Assembly (NCBI RefSeq): GCF_000482865.1
Contig: NZ_AXWW01000059.1
Span: forward strand, 1 to 44,672
Length of the DNA stretch: 44,672 nucleotides
Direction: 5' to 3'
Origin: Actinokineospora inagensis DSM 44258
Lineage (GTDB): Bacteria > Actinomycetota > Actinomycetes > Mycobacteriales > Pseudonocardiaceae
Shown here: one piece after another, positions 11,721 through 21,197 of the stretch
Numbering within the stretch: position 1 is the first letter of the stretch
Layout: each line of letters begins with the position of its first letter
Translations under genes and position numbers: made by a program
The notes under the pieces: generated by a model
What the model was told of the DNA's origin: nothing
What the model saw: only the letters and a program-made list of their open reading frames with translations
Databases searched by the model: none

Positions 11721-12510
11721 GTGTGGACAAGCGAGTGGGATGTGGACAGGTGGTGGGGGAGGTGGACCGGCGGCGGGGAGGCGGACCGGCGGCGGGGAGG
11801 CGGACCGGCGATGGGGAGGCGGACCGGCGATGGGGAGGCGGACCGGTGGGCAGGTGGTGAGAGGTGGGCAGGCAAGCGGGATGTGAACACGTCGTTGGGG
11901 TGTGGGCGAGCGGCTGGGGTGTGGGCAGGTCATTGGAGGGTGAACAAGGTTGTGGACTACGGACAAGCGGCCGGGATGTGAGCGAGCGGTTGGGACGCCA
12001 ACAAGGACTTGAGATACAGGCAAGTGGATTGGTGTGCGAGCAAGCGGTCGAGGCGTGAGCAAGGGCTTGGAGACGGACAAGCGGTCGGGGCGCGGGCAAG
12101 CGGCCAGGGTGTGCACAAGGGCTTCCGGATACAGGCAAGCAGTCAGTGTGCGGACAAGCAGTCGGGGCGTGAACAAGGGCCTGGGATACGGACAAGCAGT
12201 TGGAGTGTGGGCAGCGGTTGAACGGCGAACAAGCAGTTGAGACACGAACACGCGGTTGGGATGTGACCAACGAATTGGGGACACGAACAAGCAGTTGAGG
12301 GTGTGACCAACGAGTTGAGACACGAACAAGCAGTTGGGTCGTGAAACAAGCAGTCGGGACGTGAACATGCGGTTGGGGTGCGAACAAGCAGTCGGGACGT
12401 AGACGAGAAGCGGGGACGCGAACAAGGGGTTGGGACGCGAACGAGAGTTAGGGACGCGGACAACCGGCCAGGTTGTGAAACAACGAGTTGGGGGTGTGGA
12501 TGAACCACCC
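11721..12510 (+). repeat. Degenerate tandem array of a 19-bp unit, about 40 copies
   Basis: Read on the plus strand, units follow roughly YGYGRACAAGCRGTTGGGA, mostly 19 bp long with occasional 18-, 20- and 21-bp units and one longer interruption near 11840. Examples begin at 11722 (TGTGGACAAGCGAGTGGGA), 12282 (CACGAACAAGCAGTTG) and 12322. The left part is drifted to a CGGACCGGCGRYGGGGA form. The first unit contains TGTGGACAA, the complement of the actinobacterial DnaA-box consensus TTGTCCACA; the others match it only loosely. The period is not a multiple of three, so the long open frames across it are by-products. The interval 11451-11720 before it is C-rich with nothing I can name. Confidence 0.9.
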
Positions 12511-12519
12511 GAAACGCAG

Positions 12520-13389
12520 TCAGACCCGGCGAGCGGTGGCGAATCGGGGGCGGCCCGCCAGGTCGGTGTGACCCTCCACATTGGACAGGATGCGGCGTGC
12601 GGACAGTAGTGCGGGGACCGATTCCCCGTGTGTGTCGTCGTGTTCGATCGCGACTGAGCCGCCGGTGCGGAGGAGGCGGGCGGCCAGTGCGACCACCGGG
12701 CGGATGACGGTGAGGCCGTCCGGGCCGGAGAACACCGCGTGCGCCGGGTCGTGGTCGGCAACCTCGGGCTGGACCGCCGTCCCCTCCGGGACGTACGGCG
12801 GGTTGCACACCACCACGTCGACCTGTCCGTCCAATGAGGACAGCACGTCAACCGCCGTGACGTCGCCGCTGTGCAGGTGGATCGGGGAATCCCCTGCCGC
12901 GGCGCGGGAATCGGCGTTGCGGCGGGCCCAGGCGAGGGCGGCCGGGTCCAGGTCGACGGCGTGTACGGTGGCGTCCGGGCGGGCGTGTGCGATGGCGAGC
13001 GCCAAGACGCCCGATCCGGTGCACAGGTCGACCACGACGGGTGACGCCGACCCGGTCAGCGATCGCAGCGCCCATTCCAGCAGCAGCTCGGTTTCCGGAC
13101 GGGGCACGAAGACCCCGGGTCCCACGTGGACGGTGATGCCGCCCATCGCGACCGAGCCGGTCAGGTGTTGCAGTGGTTCCCGGTTCGCGCGGCGGCGGAC
13201 CAGGGCGGCGAGTTCGTCGATCTGGTCCGAGTCGACCAGCGGCACCAGTGGCAGTCGCCCGCGCTCCACCCCGACCACGTGCGCGGCCAGCAACTCCGCG
13301 TCCACGCGCGGGGAGTCGACGCCTGCGGCGGTGAGGATGCGGGCGGCGTCGAGGATGGCCAGGCGCAGGGGTTGGCGGCTCAACGGCAT
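12520..13389 (-). CDS. prmC: Peptide chain release factor N5-glutamine methyltransferase
   Basis: Methylates the glutamine of the GGQ loop in release factors, using S-adenosylmethionine. 289 aa: a helical N-terminal substrate domain, then the class I methyltransferase fold with DLCTGSG at residues 121-127 and the catalytic NPPY at 196-199. FVPRPETELLLEW at 94-106 is another family signature. It starts 5 bp after the stop of prfA, its substrate's gene. The 19-bp array begins just past its stop. Confidence 0.95.
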   Translation of the reverse strand: MPLSRQPLRLAILDAARILTAAGVDSPRVDAELLAAHVVGVERGRLPLVPLVDSDQIDELAALVRRRANREPLQHLTGSVAMGGITVHVGPGVFVPRPETELLLEWALRSLTGSASPVVVDLCTGSGVLALAIAHARPDATVHAVDLDPAALAWARRNADSRAAAGDSPIHLHSGDVTAVDVLSSLDGQVDVVVCNPPYVPEGTAVQPEVADHDPAHAVFSGPDGLTVIRPVVALAARLLRTGGSVAIEHDDTHGESVPALLSARRILSNVEGHTDLAGRPRFATARRV

Positions 13390-13394
13390 GGGGG

Positions 13395-14474
13395 TCAGGA
13401 ACCGGCGAGGCGTTCGGCGCGGTCGGCGGTGACCAGGGCGTCGAGCACGGCGTCGAGGTCGCCGTCGAGCACGGCGTCGAGGTTGTGCGCCTTGAAGCCG
13501 ACCCGGTGGTCGGAGATGCGGTTCTCCGGGAAGTTGTAGGTGCGGACCCGCTCGGACCGGTCGACTGTGCGGACCTGGTTGCGCCGGGCGTCGGAGGCTT
13601 GCCTGGCGGCCTCTTCCTCGGCGGCGGCGGCCAGCCGGGCGCGCAGCACCTGCATGGCCCGCGCCTTGTTCTGCAACTGGGACCGCTCGTTCTGGCAGGA
13701 CACCACGATGCCGGTGGGCAGGTGGGTGATCCGCACCGCCGAGTCGGTCGTGTTGACGCTCTGGCCGCCCTTGCCGGACGACCGGTACACGTCGATCCGC
13801 AGGTCCTTGTCCGAGATCTCGGCGAAGTCGTCGGAGTCCTCGACCTCGGGCACCACCAGGACACCGGCGGCGGAGGTGTGGATGCGGCCCTGCGACTCGG
13901 TCACCGGCACGCGCTGCACCCGGTGCACGCCGCCCTCGTACTTCAGCCGCGCCCAGACGCCCTCCGGGTCGGCGCTGCGGCTCTTGATGGCGACCGTGAC
14001 GTCCTTGTAGCCGCCCAGGTCCGACTCGGTGCCGTCGAGGACCTCGGCCGCCCAGCCGTGCCGCTCGGCGTAGCGCAGGTACATCCGCAGCAGGTCACCG
14101 GCGAACAGCGCGGATTCCTCGCCGCCCTCACCGGACTTGACCTCCAGCAGCACGTCCGAGCCGTCGTGCGGGTCGCGCGGCAGCAGCAGCTCGGTCAGCC
14201 GGGTCTCCAGCGCCGGGATCCGCCCGGCCAGCTCGTCGGCCTCGGCGGCGAACGCCGGGTCCTCGGCGACCAGCTCGCGGGCCGCCTCAAGGTCGCTGCG
14301 CGCCGTGTCCAGCTCCCGGGCGGTGTGCACCACCGGGGTCAGCTCGGCGTAGCGGCGCCCCAGCTTGCGGGCCCGGTCCTGGTCGGCGTGCACGGACGGG
14401 TCGGCGAGCGCGGTCTCCAGCTCGGCGTACTCGGCGCGCAGCTCGGCCAGCGATCCGACGTCCACGGTGTGCAC
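13395..14474 (-). CDS. prfA: Peptide chain release factor 1
   Basis: Recognises UAA and UAG stop codons and triggers peptide release. 359 aa, full length. The catalytic GGQ lies at residues 236-238 ([13 protein letters not shown]). The codon-reading tripeptide is PVT at 190-192, the P-x-T form of RF1 rather than the SPF form of RF2. It lies between rpmE and prmC; a hairpin in the rpmE-prfA gap may reduce read-through. Confidence 0.97.
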   Translation of the reverse strand: MHTVDVGSLAELRAEYAELETALADPSVHADQDRARKLGRRYAELTPVVHTARELDTARSDLEAARELVAEDPAFAAEADELAGRIPALETRLTELLLPRDPHDGSDVLLEVKSGEGGEESALFAGDLLRMYLRYAERHGWAAEVLDGTESDLGGYKDVTVAIKSRSADPEGVWARLKYEGGVHRVQRVPVTESQGRIHTSAAGVLVVPEVEDSDDFAEISDKDLRIDVYRSSGKGGQSVNTTDSAVRITHLPTGIVVSCQNERSQLQNKARAMQVLRARLAAAAEEEAARQASDARRNQVRTVDRSERVRTYNFPENRISDHRVGFKAHNLDAVLDGDLDAVLDALVTADRAERLAGS

Positions 14475-14512
14475 AGCGACTCCCTAGTGGTGCGGCGGCG
14501 GGACACGCGAAA

Positions 14513-14543
14513 GGCGCCCGCCCGAAAGCCCCGGGCGGGCGCC
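14513..14543 (-). terminator. GC-rich hairpin between rpmE and prfA
   Basis: A perfect 12-bp stem (14513-14524 with 14532-14543) with a 7-nt loop, 10 bp after the rpmE stop. The U-tract after it is weak (CTTTCGCG), so it may be a partial terminator or an RNA-stabilising structure that sets the ratio of L31 to RF1. Confidence 0.65.
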
Positions 14544-14553
14544 GCGAGCATGG

Positions 14554-14775
14554 CTACTTCGCGTTGCGGGTCCGCTTGCCGTAGCGGGCCTCGAACCGGG
14601 CCACGCGGCCGCCGGTGTCCAGGATCTTCTGCTTGCCGGTGTAGAAGGGGTGGCAAGCCGAGCAGACCTCGACGAAGATGCTGCCCGCGGTCTTGGTGCT
14701 GCGGGTGGTGAAGGTGTTCCCGCAACCGCACGTCACCTCGGTGGAGACGTACTCGGGGTGGATGCCGTTCTTCAC
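14554..14775 (-). CDS. rpmE: 50S ribosomal protein L31 (zinc-containing form)
   Basis: 73 aa from the GTG start ([14 protein letters not shown]). GAGAGG lies 8 nt upstream; an in-frame ATG at 14793 is the alternative start. The cysteines in TCGCGNTF and EVCSACHPF give the zinc-binding C+ type rather than the zinc-free paralogue. [20 protein letters not shown] is the family signature. Upstream of prfA, as in other actinobacteria. Confidence 0.95.
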   Translation of the reverse strand: MKNGIHPEYVSTEVTCGCGNTFTTRSTKTAGSIFVEVCSACHPFYTGKQKILDTGGRVARFEARYGKRTRNAK

Positions 14776-15017
14776 GGTGGTCGCCTCTCTCATGTGGCCG
14801 CCGGGTCCCCTGGGTCGGGGTGAACCGGAGCCGGACTCGACCTGACAGTCTGCCAGACACGCTGACGGCCGGTACAACGACCACCCCCATCAGGCTATTC
14901 CCGGCCGGTGCCGTTCGTCGGACCGGGACGCCCGCCCGCCGCAGCCGCGCTCCCGCTCGCCGAATCCCGGTTGGACACCCGGGGTGGGAAAGGCCCGGTG
15001 CGACGGAGAATCGCCGC

Positions 15018-15410
15018 GTGCGTCACCTCTTCGGCAGACCGCTGGCGCAGGTCGTCTGGCTGGCGGTCCCGGTGCTGTTCACCGCCGCGGTGCTCGGCCT
15101 CACCGCGCTCGGCGGGCTGCTGCTCGGCGCGTCCTGGCCGGTCCCGCTGAGCAGCGGGCTGCTCGGCGCCGCGGCCGCGGTCACCGCCGCGCTCGCGCCC
15201 TCGGTCACCTGGTGGTCGACCGCGCACCGCACCGCGTTGGCGGTCCCCTATCCCGCGGCCGTGTTCGGCACCGGCCTCCTGGTGGACGGGGTGGCGGTGC
15301 CGATCGGCGTCGCCGTCCTGATCGGACTCCCCGCGGCCGCCGCGCTGGTGCTGGCCGCGACGGCCGAGTCCCCGCGCACCTCGGGTGCGCGGGGACTCGG
15401 GGAAAGCTGA
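15018..15410 (+). CDS. Small integral membrane protein, function unknown
   Basis: 130 aa from GTG (VRHLFGRPLAQVVW), with GGAGA 9 nt upstream. Four hydrophobic helices fill almost the whole protein; the last residues (SPRTSGARGLGES) are encoded by a terminator hairpin. It is convergent with rho, 9 bp from the rho stop, and divergent from rpmE. No motif is recognised. Its frame remains open upstream to 14820, but that part is not membrane-like and lacks a better start. Confidence 0.7.
   Translation: MRHLFGRPLAQVVWLAVPVLFTAAVLGLTALGGLLLGASWPVPLSSGLLGAAAAVTAALAPSVTWWSTAHRTALAVPYPAAVFGTGLLVDGVAVPIGVAVLIGLPAAAALVLAATAESPRTSGARGLGES
15366..15398. terminator. Bidirectional hairpin terminator inside the end of a coding region
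   Basis: A perfect 15-bp stem (15366-15380 with 15384-15398) and a 3-nt loop. It lies in the last codons of the plus-strand membrane gene and just beyond the rho stop, so one hairpin can serve both convergent genes. Downstream sequence is not U-rich on either strand. Confidence 0.7.
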
Positions 15411-15419
15411 CAACGCAGC

Positions 15420-17486
15420 CTAGTCGTCGTTCCCGCCCGGGGTGGTCTTGGCCACCTGCATCAGGAACTCGATGTTGGTGCGGGTCTTGCGCAGCCGGTC
15501 GAGCAGCAGTTCGATCGCGGCCTGGCTGTCCAGCGCGTGCAGCACCCGGCGCAGCTTGACGGTGACCGCCAACTCGTCCGGGGACAGCAGCAGCTCCTCC
15601 TTGCGGGTGCTGGACGGATCGACGTCCACCGCGGGGAAGATGCGCTTGTCGGCGATCTTGCGGTCCAGCTTGAGCTCGGCGTTGCCGGTGCCCTTGAACT
15701 CCTCGAAGATCACCGTGTCACCGGCCGACCCGGTCTCCACCAGCGCGGTGGCGAAGATGGTCAGCGAGCCGCCGTTCTCGATGTTGCGCGCCGCGCCGAG
15801 GAAGCGCTTGGGCGGGAACAGCGCGGTCGAGTCGACACCACCGGAGAGGATCCGGCCGGACGCCGGGGCCGAGAGGTTGTACGCGCGGCCGAGGCGGGTG
15901 ATCGAGTCGAGCAGCACGACCACGTCGTGGCCCATCTCCACCAGGCGCTTGGCGCGCTCGATGGACAGCTCGGCCACCGTCGTGTGGTCGCCCGGCGGGC
16001 GGTCGAAGGTGGAGGCGATGACCTCGCCCTTCACCGACCGCTGCATGTCGGTGACCTCTTCCGGCCGCTCGTCGATCAGCACGACCATCAGGTAGATCTC
16101 GGGGTTGTTCGTCGTGATCGCGTTCGCGATGGACTGCAGCACCGAGGTCTTGCCCGCCTTGGGCGGCGACACGATCAGCGCGCGCTGACCCTTGCCGACC
16201 GGCATCACCAGGTCGATGACGCGGGTGGTGAGGATGTGCGGCTCGGTCTCCAGGCGCAGCCGCTCGTTGGGGTAGAGCGGGGTGAGCTTGGTGAACTCCG
16301 GCCGGTTGCGCGCCTGGTCCGGCTCCAGCCCGTTGATCGACTCGACCCGGACCAGCGGGTTGAACTTCTGCCGCTGCTGCTCGCCCTCACGCGGCTGGCG
16401 GACCAGGCCGGTGATCGCGTCGCCGCGGCGCAGGCCGTACTTGCGGACCAGCGACAGCGACACGTACACGTCGTTCGGGCCTGCCAGGTAGCCGGAGGTG
16501 CGCACGAACGCGTAGTTCTCCAGCACGTCGAGCACGCCCGCGACCGGGAGCAGGACGTCGTCGTCGCGCACCTCGGTGTCGTTCTGGCCGCCGCTGCCGC
16601 CGCGCTCGTCGCGCCCGCCCCGGCGGCGCCGGTCGCGGAACCGGCGACCGCGACGACCGCCGCGCTCGTCGTCGTCATCGTCGTCGGCGTTGTTGTTGGC
16701 CCGGTCGGACTGGCGGTCGTCCAGTTGCCGGTTGACGCGGTCCTGCCGGTCACCCCGGTCCTGCCGCTCGCCACGGTCCTGGCGGTCACCGCGGTCACCA
16801 CGATCTTGCCGGTCACCCCGGTCCTGGCGGTCCCTGCGGTCGCGCTGGCGGTCACCGCGCTGGCCGTCCCCGCGCTGGGGGCGGTCGCCCTGGCGGTCGC
16901 CGGTCCGCTCCTCGGTCCGGCTGTCCTGGCGCTGTTCCACGCGGTTGTCCGAACGCTGTTCCGACCGGTTGTCCGAGCGCTGCTCGGGGCGGTTGTCGGA
17001 ACGGACGGGACGGGCGACCTCCTGGGTGGGGGCACTGCTCGGCGCGGTCTCGACCTGTGCGCCTGCCGCGGTCTCCGGGCTGCCCGCGGCCCGGCTGGCC
17101 CGACGACGGCGGCTCGGCCGCTCGCCGTCGCCCGAGCGCTGCGGTTCGGCGGCGGGCTCGGCCGGGGCGGACACCTCGACCGGGGCGGCGGCCTCGACCG
17201 CGCGCTCGGTCCGGGTGGCCCGCTTGGGCTTGGTCTCCGCGGGCGCTTCCGCGCCGTTGAGGGGGAGTTGCTGGGCGCTACCGCCCTGCCGCTCCTTGAT
17301 GGCAGCGATCAGATCACCCTTGCGCATTCCGGTGGTTCCGTTGATCCCCAGCTCGCCCGCGAGTTCGCGCAGCTCGGCGAGGACCATGCCGGACAGGCCT
17401 GCCCGCCGCCGGGGCGCACCCCCGTTGGCCTGCGCCTTGGCGGCGGACCCGGTGGTGTCGCTGCTCAGTAGATCGGTATTGCTCAC
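15420..17486 (-). CDS. rho: Transcription termination factor Rho
   Basis: RNA-dependent hexameric ATPase that ends transcription. 688 aa, much longer than the 419-aa E. coli protein because of an N-terminal insert of about 270 residues. Order: Rho N-terminal SAP-like domain ([15 protein letters not shown]), a low-complexity region rich in [12 protein letters not shown] repeats, a cold-shock RNA-binding domain (from about [15 protein letters not shown]), then the ATPase with Walker A PPKAGKTS, Walker [12 protein letters not shown] and an intact C terminus. Such basic/acidic inserts are known in actinobacterial Rho and bind RNA. The GTG start has AGGAAGGA 5 nt upstream. Confidence 0.96.
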   Translation of the reverse strand: MSNTDLLSSDTTGSAAKAQANGGAPRRRAGLSGMVLAELRELAGELGINGTTGMRKGDLIAAIKERQGGSAQQLPLNGAEAPAETKPKRATRTERAVEAAAPVEVSAPAEPAAEPQRSGDGERPSRRRRASRAAGSPETAAGAQVETAPSSAPTQEVARPVRSDNRPEQRSDNRSEQRSDNRVEQRQDSRTEERTGDRQGDRPQRGDGQRGDRQRDRRDRQDRGDRQDRGDRGDRQDRGERQDRGDRQDRVNRQLDDRQSDRANNNADDDDDDERGGRRGRRFRDRRRRGGRDERGGSGGQNDTEVRDDDVLLPVAGVLDVLENYAFVRTSGYLAGPNDVYVSLSLVRKYGLRRGDAITGLVRQPREGEQQRQKFNPLVRVESINGLEPDQARNRPEFTKLTPLYPNERLRLETEPHILTTRVIDLVMPVGKGQRALIVSPPKAGKTSVLQSIANAITTNNPEIYLMVVLIDERPEEVTDMQRSVKGEVIASTFDRPPGDHTTVAELSIERAKRLVEMGHDVVVLLDSITRLGRAYNLSAPASGRILSGGVDSTALFPPKRFLGAARNIENGGSLTIFATALVETGSAGDTVIFEEFKGTGNAELKLDRKIADKRIFPAVDVDPSSTRKEELLLSPDELAVTVKLRRVLHALDSQAAIELLLDRLRKTRTNIEFLMQVAKTTPGGNDD

Positions 17487-17783
17487 ACATGTCCTTCCTG
17501 ACCGGTCCCCGCCTCCTACGTGGACCAGCGGACCGCCGTCCGACGGAACGCGAGACGGCGTATCTACCCCGCTGCGAGCGCCGTCGGCGGACCGGTTGGT
17601 ACGGCCCGCCTGGCGACGCGGTCGCCGAACAGGGAGCTTCTGGCCACCACGGTCGTCGGGTACCTGCGTGCCCCGGCCCGGATCCCGCGAAAGGGACTGA
17701 GCCGATGCTCCGGCAGATGATGCGACCCGGGCGAGAGATCCCCGGGCACGACACCGGGCGCCCGTGCGCGCGGTGACTAGACG
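17487..17783 (-). promoter_or_regulatory. Long 5' leader of rho
   Basis: About 297 nt between the predicted transcription start and the rho GTG. It is GC-rich and contains several self-complementary stretches, such as CCCGGGG/CCCGGG around 17730-17750. Rho genes in other bacteria are autoregulated through their leader, so this could be a site of Rho-dependent attenuation; that is inference. I see no open reading frame here that I would call a gene. Confidence 0.4.
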
Positions 17784-17789
17784 CCCCCG

Positions 17790-17818
17790 AGGGTAGACGG
17801 CAGTCACTCAAGGTGCAA
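17790..17818 (-). promoter_or_regulatory. Candidate rho promoter
   Basis: On the minus strand TTGCAC (17818-17813) and TACCCT (17795-17790) are separated by exactly 17 bp, a good housekeeping-sigma match. Initiation would be near 17783. It lies downstream of thrB, so rho need not depend on the amino-acid operon. Confidence 0.6.
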
Positions 17819-17860
17819 CAACCGGCTCACAGCGCGTCGTCGGATTTCCCGCGTGGCGCG

Positions 17861-17874
17861 GTGATCTGAGTCAC
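17861..17874. promoter_or_regulatory. Possible Crp/GlxR-type site
   Basis: GTGATCTGAGTCAC fits the GTGA-N6-TCAC core of Crp-family sites. It is centred about 85 bp upstream of the predicted rho start. A single short match like this can arise by chance in GC-rich DNA. Confidence 0.25.
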
Positions 17875-17926
17875 GTGCCCGTTCCCCCGTTGGCACAACG
17901 TCAACGTCACCCCGGGTGTTCCGCGT

Positions 17927-18820
17927 TCAGCCGAGCGGGGCTACCCGTACCCCTGTCCGGTCCACCGGGACCGGGACGACGGCGAATCCGGTGAGATCAA
18001 CCGCCTTGGGCAGCACCGCGTCGGTCGTCAGCGCGAGAACCGTCGGACCCGCCCCGGACACGGCCGCGGCGACCCCGTTCGCGCGCAGTTCCCGGACCAC
18101 GCGCAGGGTGTCCGGCCACGCCTTCTCCCGGTAGTCCTGGTGCAGGGAGTCGGCCGTGGCGGCCAGCAGCAGGTCCGGTCGCGCGCTGACCGCGTGCACG
18201 GCGAGCGCGGCCCGGCCCGCGGCGAACGCGGCGTCCCGGTGCGGCACGACCTCGGGCAGCAAACCCCTGGTCACGTGGGTCGCGGACTGCTCGGCGGGCA
18301 CGACGGTGACCGGGCGCAGGTCCGGGTGCGGCTCGACCCTGGCGGCGCGGAACCGGTCGCCGTCGGTCCAGGCGACGACCAAGCCGCCGAGCAGGCTGGC
18401 GGCGACGTTGTCCGCGTGCCCCTCGAACTCGGCGGCCAGGTGCAGCGCGTCGTCCAGCGCGGTGCCGACGAGGTCGACCCCGGCCAGGCCGTAGCCCGCC
18501 GCGATCCCGCTGACGATCGCGGCGGCCGACGAACCGAGGCCGCGCGCGTGCGGGATCGCGTTGGCGCAGGTCAACTCCAGGCCGCCCGGGTCGTGCCGCA
18601 GGTGCCGGGACGCGGCCCGCAGCGCGCGCACGACCAGGTGCGACTCGTCGAGCGGGACGTCGTCGGCGCCCTCACCGGTGACCCGCACCGCGAGCGCCGA
18701 CGACCCGCACGGCCGCACCTCCAGCACGTCGTGCAATCCCAACGCGAGACCGAGGGCGTCGAAACCGGCGCCCAGGTTCGCCGAGGAGGCGGGCACCCGG
18801 ACGCGGATGCCCGCGCTCAC
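17927..18820 (-). CDS. thrB: Homoserine kinase
   Basis: Phosphorylates L-homoserine with ATP on the way to threonine. 297 aa GHMP-family kinase. N-terminal [20 protein letters not shown] and the ATP-binding loop [16 protein letters not shown] are intact, as is the C-terminal glycine loop [15 protein letters not shown]. The start overlaps the thrC stop by 4 bp, so it is the last gene of the coupled nrtL-lysA-hom-thrC-thrB operon. Confidence 0.96.
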   Translation of the reverse strand: MSAGIRVRVPASSANLGAGFDALGLALGLHDVLEVRPCGSSALAVRVTGEGADDVPLDESHLVVRALRAASRHLRHDPGGLELTCANAIPHARGLGSSAAAIVSGIAAGYGLAGVDLVGTALDDALHLAAEFEGHADNVAASLLGGLVVAWTDGDRFRAARVEPHPDLRPVTVVPAEQSATHVTRGLLPEVVPHRDAAFAAGRAALAVHAVSARPDLLLAATADSLHQDYREKAWPDTLRVVRELRANGVAAAVSGAGPTVLALTTDAVLPKAVDLTGFAVVPVPVDRTGVRVAPLG

Positions 18821-19893
18821 CCCAGTTCCAGCGCCGCGGCGACCGCCGAGGCGTCCACCGGCACCGGCTCGACCTCGACCAGCCCGTCCAGCGCGGTGTC
18901 CGGGTCTTTCAGGCCGTGCCCGGTGACCGTGCAGACGACCACGGACCCCTTGGGCAGGCGGCCGTCTGCCGCGGTGGCGAGCAGACCGGCGATGCCGGCG
19001 GCCGAACCCGGCTCGACGAACACGCCCTCGCGCAACGGCAGCAACCGGTATGCGTCGAGGATCTGCTTGTCCGACACGGCGTCGATGAGCCCGCCGGACT
19101 CGTCGCGCGCGGCGACCGCGCCGGTCCAGGACGCCGGGCTGCCAACGCGAATGGCCGTCGCGATCGTCTCCGGGTTGGGTACCGGTTCACCGCGCACGAT
19201 CGGCGCGGCGCCCTCGGCCTGGAAGCCGAACATCCGCGGCGTGGCCTCGATGATCCCGTCGGCGGCGTAGTCGCGGTAGCCCCGCCAGTACGCAGTGATG
19301 TTCCCGGCGTTGCCGACCGGCAGGCAGTGGATGTCCGGGGCGCGGCCGAGGACGTCGCAGATCTCCCACGCCGCGGTCTTCTGGCCGATCAACCGGACCG
19401 GGTTGACCGAGTTCACCAGGCCGACCGGGTACTCGGCCGCGGTCTTGCGGGCCAGTTCCAGGCAGTCGTCGAAGTTTCCGTCGATCTGCAGGACCTTGCC
19501 GCCGTAGGCGATGGCCTGGGCGAGCTTGCCCAGCGCGATCTTGCCGCGGGGCACCAGGACCGCCGAGGTCAGCCCCGCGCGGGCGGCGTAGGCCGACGCG
19601 GACGCCGAGGTGTTGCCGGTGGACGCGCAGATGACCGCCGCCAGCCCGGCGGCCTTGGCGTACGTCATCGCCACGGTCATCCCGCGGTCCTTGAACGACC
19701 CGGTCGGGTTGTGCCCCTCTACCTTCAGGTAGACCGTGCTGCCGGTGCGCTCCGACAGGTAGGGGGCGTGGAGCAACGGGGTGTTGCCCTCGCCCAGGGT
19801 GATGACGTCAGCGCCGTCGGGGATCGCGACGCGGTCCCGGTACGCCTGGATGATGCCCGGCCAGCCTGGCCGAACACCGGTGGGGATGGTCAT
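18817..19893 (-). CDS. thrC: Threonine synthase
   Basis: PLP enzyme converting O-phosphohomoserine to threonine. 358 aa, the short actinobacterial form. The PLP lysine is in [19 protein letters not shown], and the phosphate-binding loop [14 protein letters not shown] is present. 4-bp overlaps at both ends (with hom upstream and thrB downstream) indicate translational coupling and stoichiometric synthesis. Confidence 0.96.
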   Translation of the reverse strand: MTIPTGVRPGWPGIIQAYRDRVAIPDGADVITLGEGNTPLLHAPYLSERTGSTVYLKVEGHNPTGSFKDRGMTVAMTYAKAAGLAAVICASTGNTSASASAYAARAGLTSAVLVPRGKIALGKLAQAIAYGGKVLQIDGNFDDCLELARKTAAEYPVGLVNSVNPVRLIGQKTAAWEICDVLGRAPDIHCLPVGNAGNITAYWRGYRDYAADGIIEATPRMFGFQAEGAAPIVRGEPVPNPETIATAIRVGSPASWTGAVAARDESGGLIDAVSDKQILDAYRLLPLREGVFVEPGSAAGIAGLLATAADGRLPKGSVVVCTVTGHGLKDPDTALDGLVEVEPVPVDASAVAAALELG

Positions 19894-21197
19894 GAATCCT
19901 CGCCTTCGACCCGCATCACGCTGACCACGTCGTGCACGAACGGCAGCCCGGCCACTTTGTCCACAGTGGAACGTAGCGCGGCGTCCGGTGCCGAGTGGGT
20001 GACGATCACCAGGCTCGCGTCCCGCGCCCGGCCCTCTTGCCGGACGGCGGCGATGCTCACCTCGTGCTGGGCGAACTCGGCGGCGACCGCCGCCAGCACG
20101 CCCGCGCGGTCCGCGACGTCCAGGCTGATGTGGTACCTGGTCGAGGCCTGCGCGATCGGGCGCACCGCCAGGTCGGCGTACGCCGACTCGCGCGGTCCGC
20201 GCCCGCCGACGACCCGGTTGCGGGCGACCGCGACCAGATCGCCGAGCACGGCGCTGGCGGTGGGTGCACCGCCCGCTCCCTGCCCGTAGAACATGAGCTG
20301 ACCGGCGGCCTCCGCCTCGACGAAGACCGCGTTGAACGCGCCGCTGACCCCGGCCAGCGGGTGGCTGCGCGGGATCATCGCCGGGTGCACGCGCACCGCG
20401 ACGAACTCGCCGTCCGTGGTCAGCACGCGCTCGCAGATGGCCAGCAGCTTGATCGTGCGGCCGAGGGCGCGGGCGGCGGCGAAGTCGGCCGAGGTCACCG
20501 CCGAGATGCCCTCGCGGTGCACGTCGCCCGCGGTGACCCGGGTGTGGAAGGACAGCGAGGCGAGGATGGCCGCCTTGGACGCGGCGTCGAACCCGTCCAC
20601 ATCGGCGGTCGGGTCGGCCTCGGCGTAGCCCAGCCGGGACGCCTCGTCGAGGGTCTCGGCGTAACCGGCGCCGGTCTCGTCCATCGCGGACAGGATGAAG
20701 TTGGTCGTGCCGTTCACGATGCCCATGACGCGGGTGATCCGGTCACCGGCCAGCGACTCGCGCAGCGGCCGCAGCAGCGGGATGGCACCGGCGACGGCCG
20801 CCTCGAAGTACAGGTCGGCGCCGGTGCGGTCGGCGGCCTCGAACAGCTCGCCCGCGTGCTCGGCCAGCAGCGCCTTGTTCGCGGTGACCACCGACTTGCC
20901 CGCGTTCAGCGCGGCCAGCAGCCAGCCCCTGGTCGGCTCGATCCCGCCGATGACCTCGACCACCACGTCCACGTCCTGGCGGGTGACCAGGGCGGCGGCG
21001 TCGGTGGTGAGCAGCTCGGCGGGCACCTCGCGGTGCTTGTTCGGCCTGCGCACGGCGATGCCGACCAGCTCGACCCGGGTGCCCACCCGCGCGGCGAGCT
21101 CGTCGGCCTGCGCGGTGAGCAGCCGGACGATCTCGGTGCCGACGGTCCCGCAACCCAGCAGGGCGACCCGGATCGGTTCAGCGGCCTCGCTCGTCAC
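19890..21197 (-). CDS. hom: Homoserine dehydrogenase
   Basis: NAD(P)H-dependent reduction of aspartate semialdehyde to homoserine, the branch point between lysine and threonine/methionine. 435 aa: Rossmann N terminus with [17 protein letters not shown], catalytic domain with [12 protein letters not shown] and the [15 protein letters not shown] segment, then a C-terminal ACT domain (from about [18 protein letters not shown]) that usually senses threonine. 4-bp overlap with lysA and with thrC. Confidence 0.96.
   Translation of the reverse strand: MTSEAAEPIRVALLGCGTVGTEIVRLLTAQADELAARVGTRVELVGIAVRRPNKHREVPAELLTTDAAALVTRQDVDVVVEVIGGIEPTRGWLLAALNAGKSVVTANKALLAEHAGELFEAADRTGADLYFEAAVAGAIPLLRPLRESLAGDRITRVMGIVNGTTNFILSAMDETGAGYAETLDEASRLGYAEADPTADVDGFDAASKAAILASLSFHTRVTAGDVHREGISAVTSADFAAARALGRTIKLLAICERVLTTDGEFVAVRVHPAMIPRSHPLAGVSGAFNAVFVEAEAAGQLMFYGQGAGGAPTASAVLGDLVAVARNRVVGGRGPRESAYADLAVRPIAQASTRYHISLDVADRAGVLAAVAAEFAQHEVSIAAVRQEGRARDASLVIVTHSAPDAALRSTVDKVAGLPFVHDVVSVMRVEGEDS

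Noticed and set aside
11721..12510. CRISPR array
   Set aside because: Units are contiguous with no spacers, too short and too degenerate, and no cas genes are nearby.
10110..12851. 913-codon minus-strand open frame spanning the TPR gene, the repeat array and prmC
   Set aside because: It reads through the 19-bp array in rotating frames, giving repetitive TACPHPN-like sequence, and overlaps three better-supported genes out of frame.
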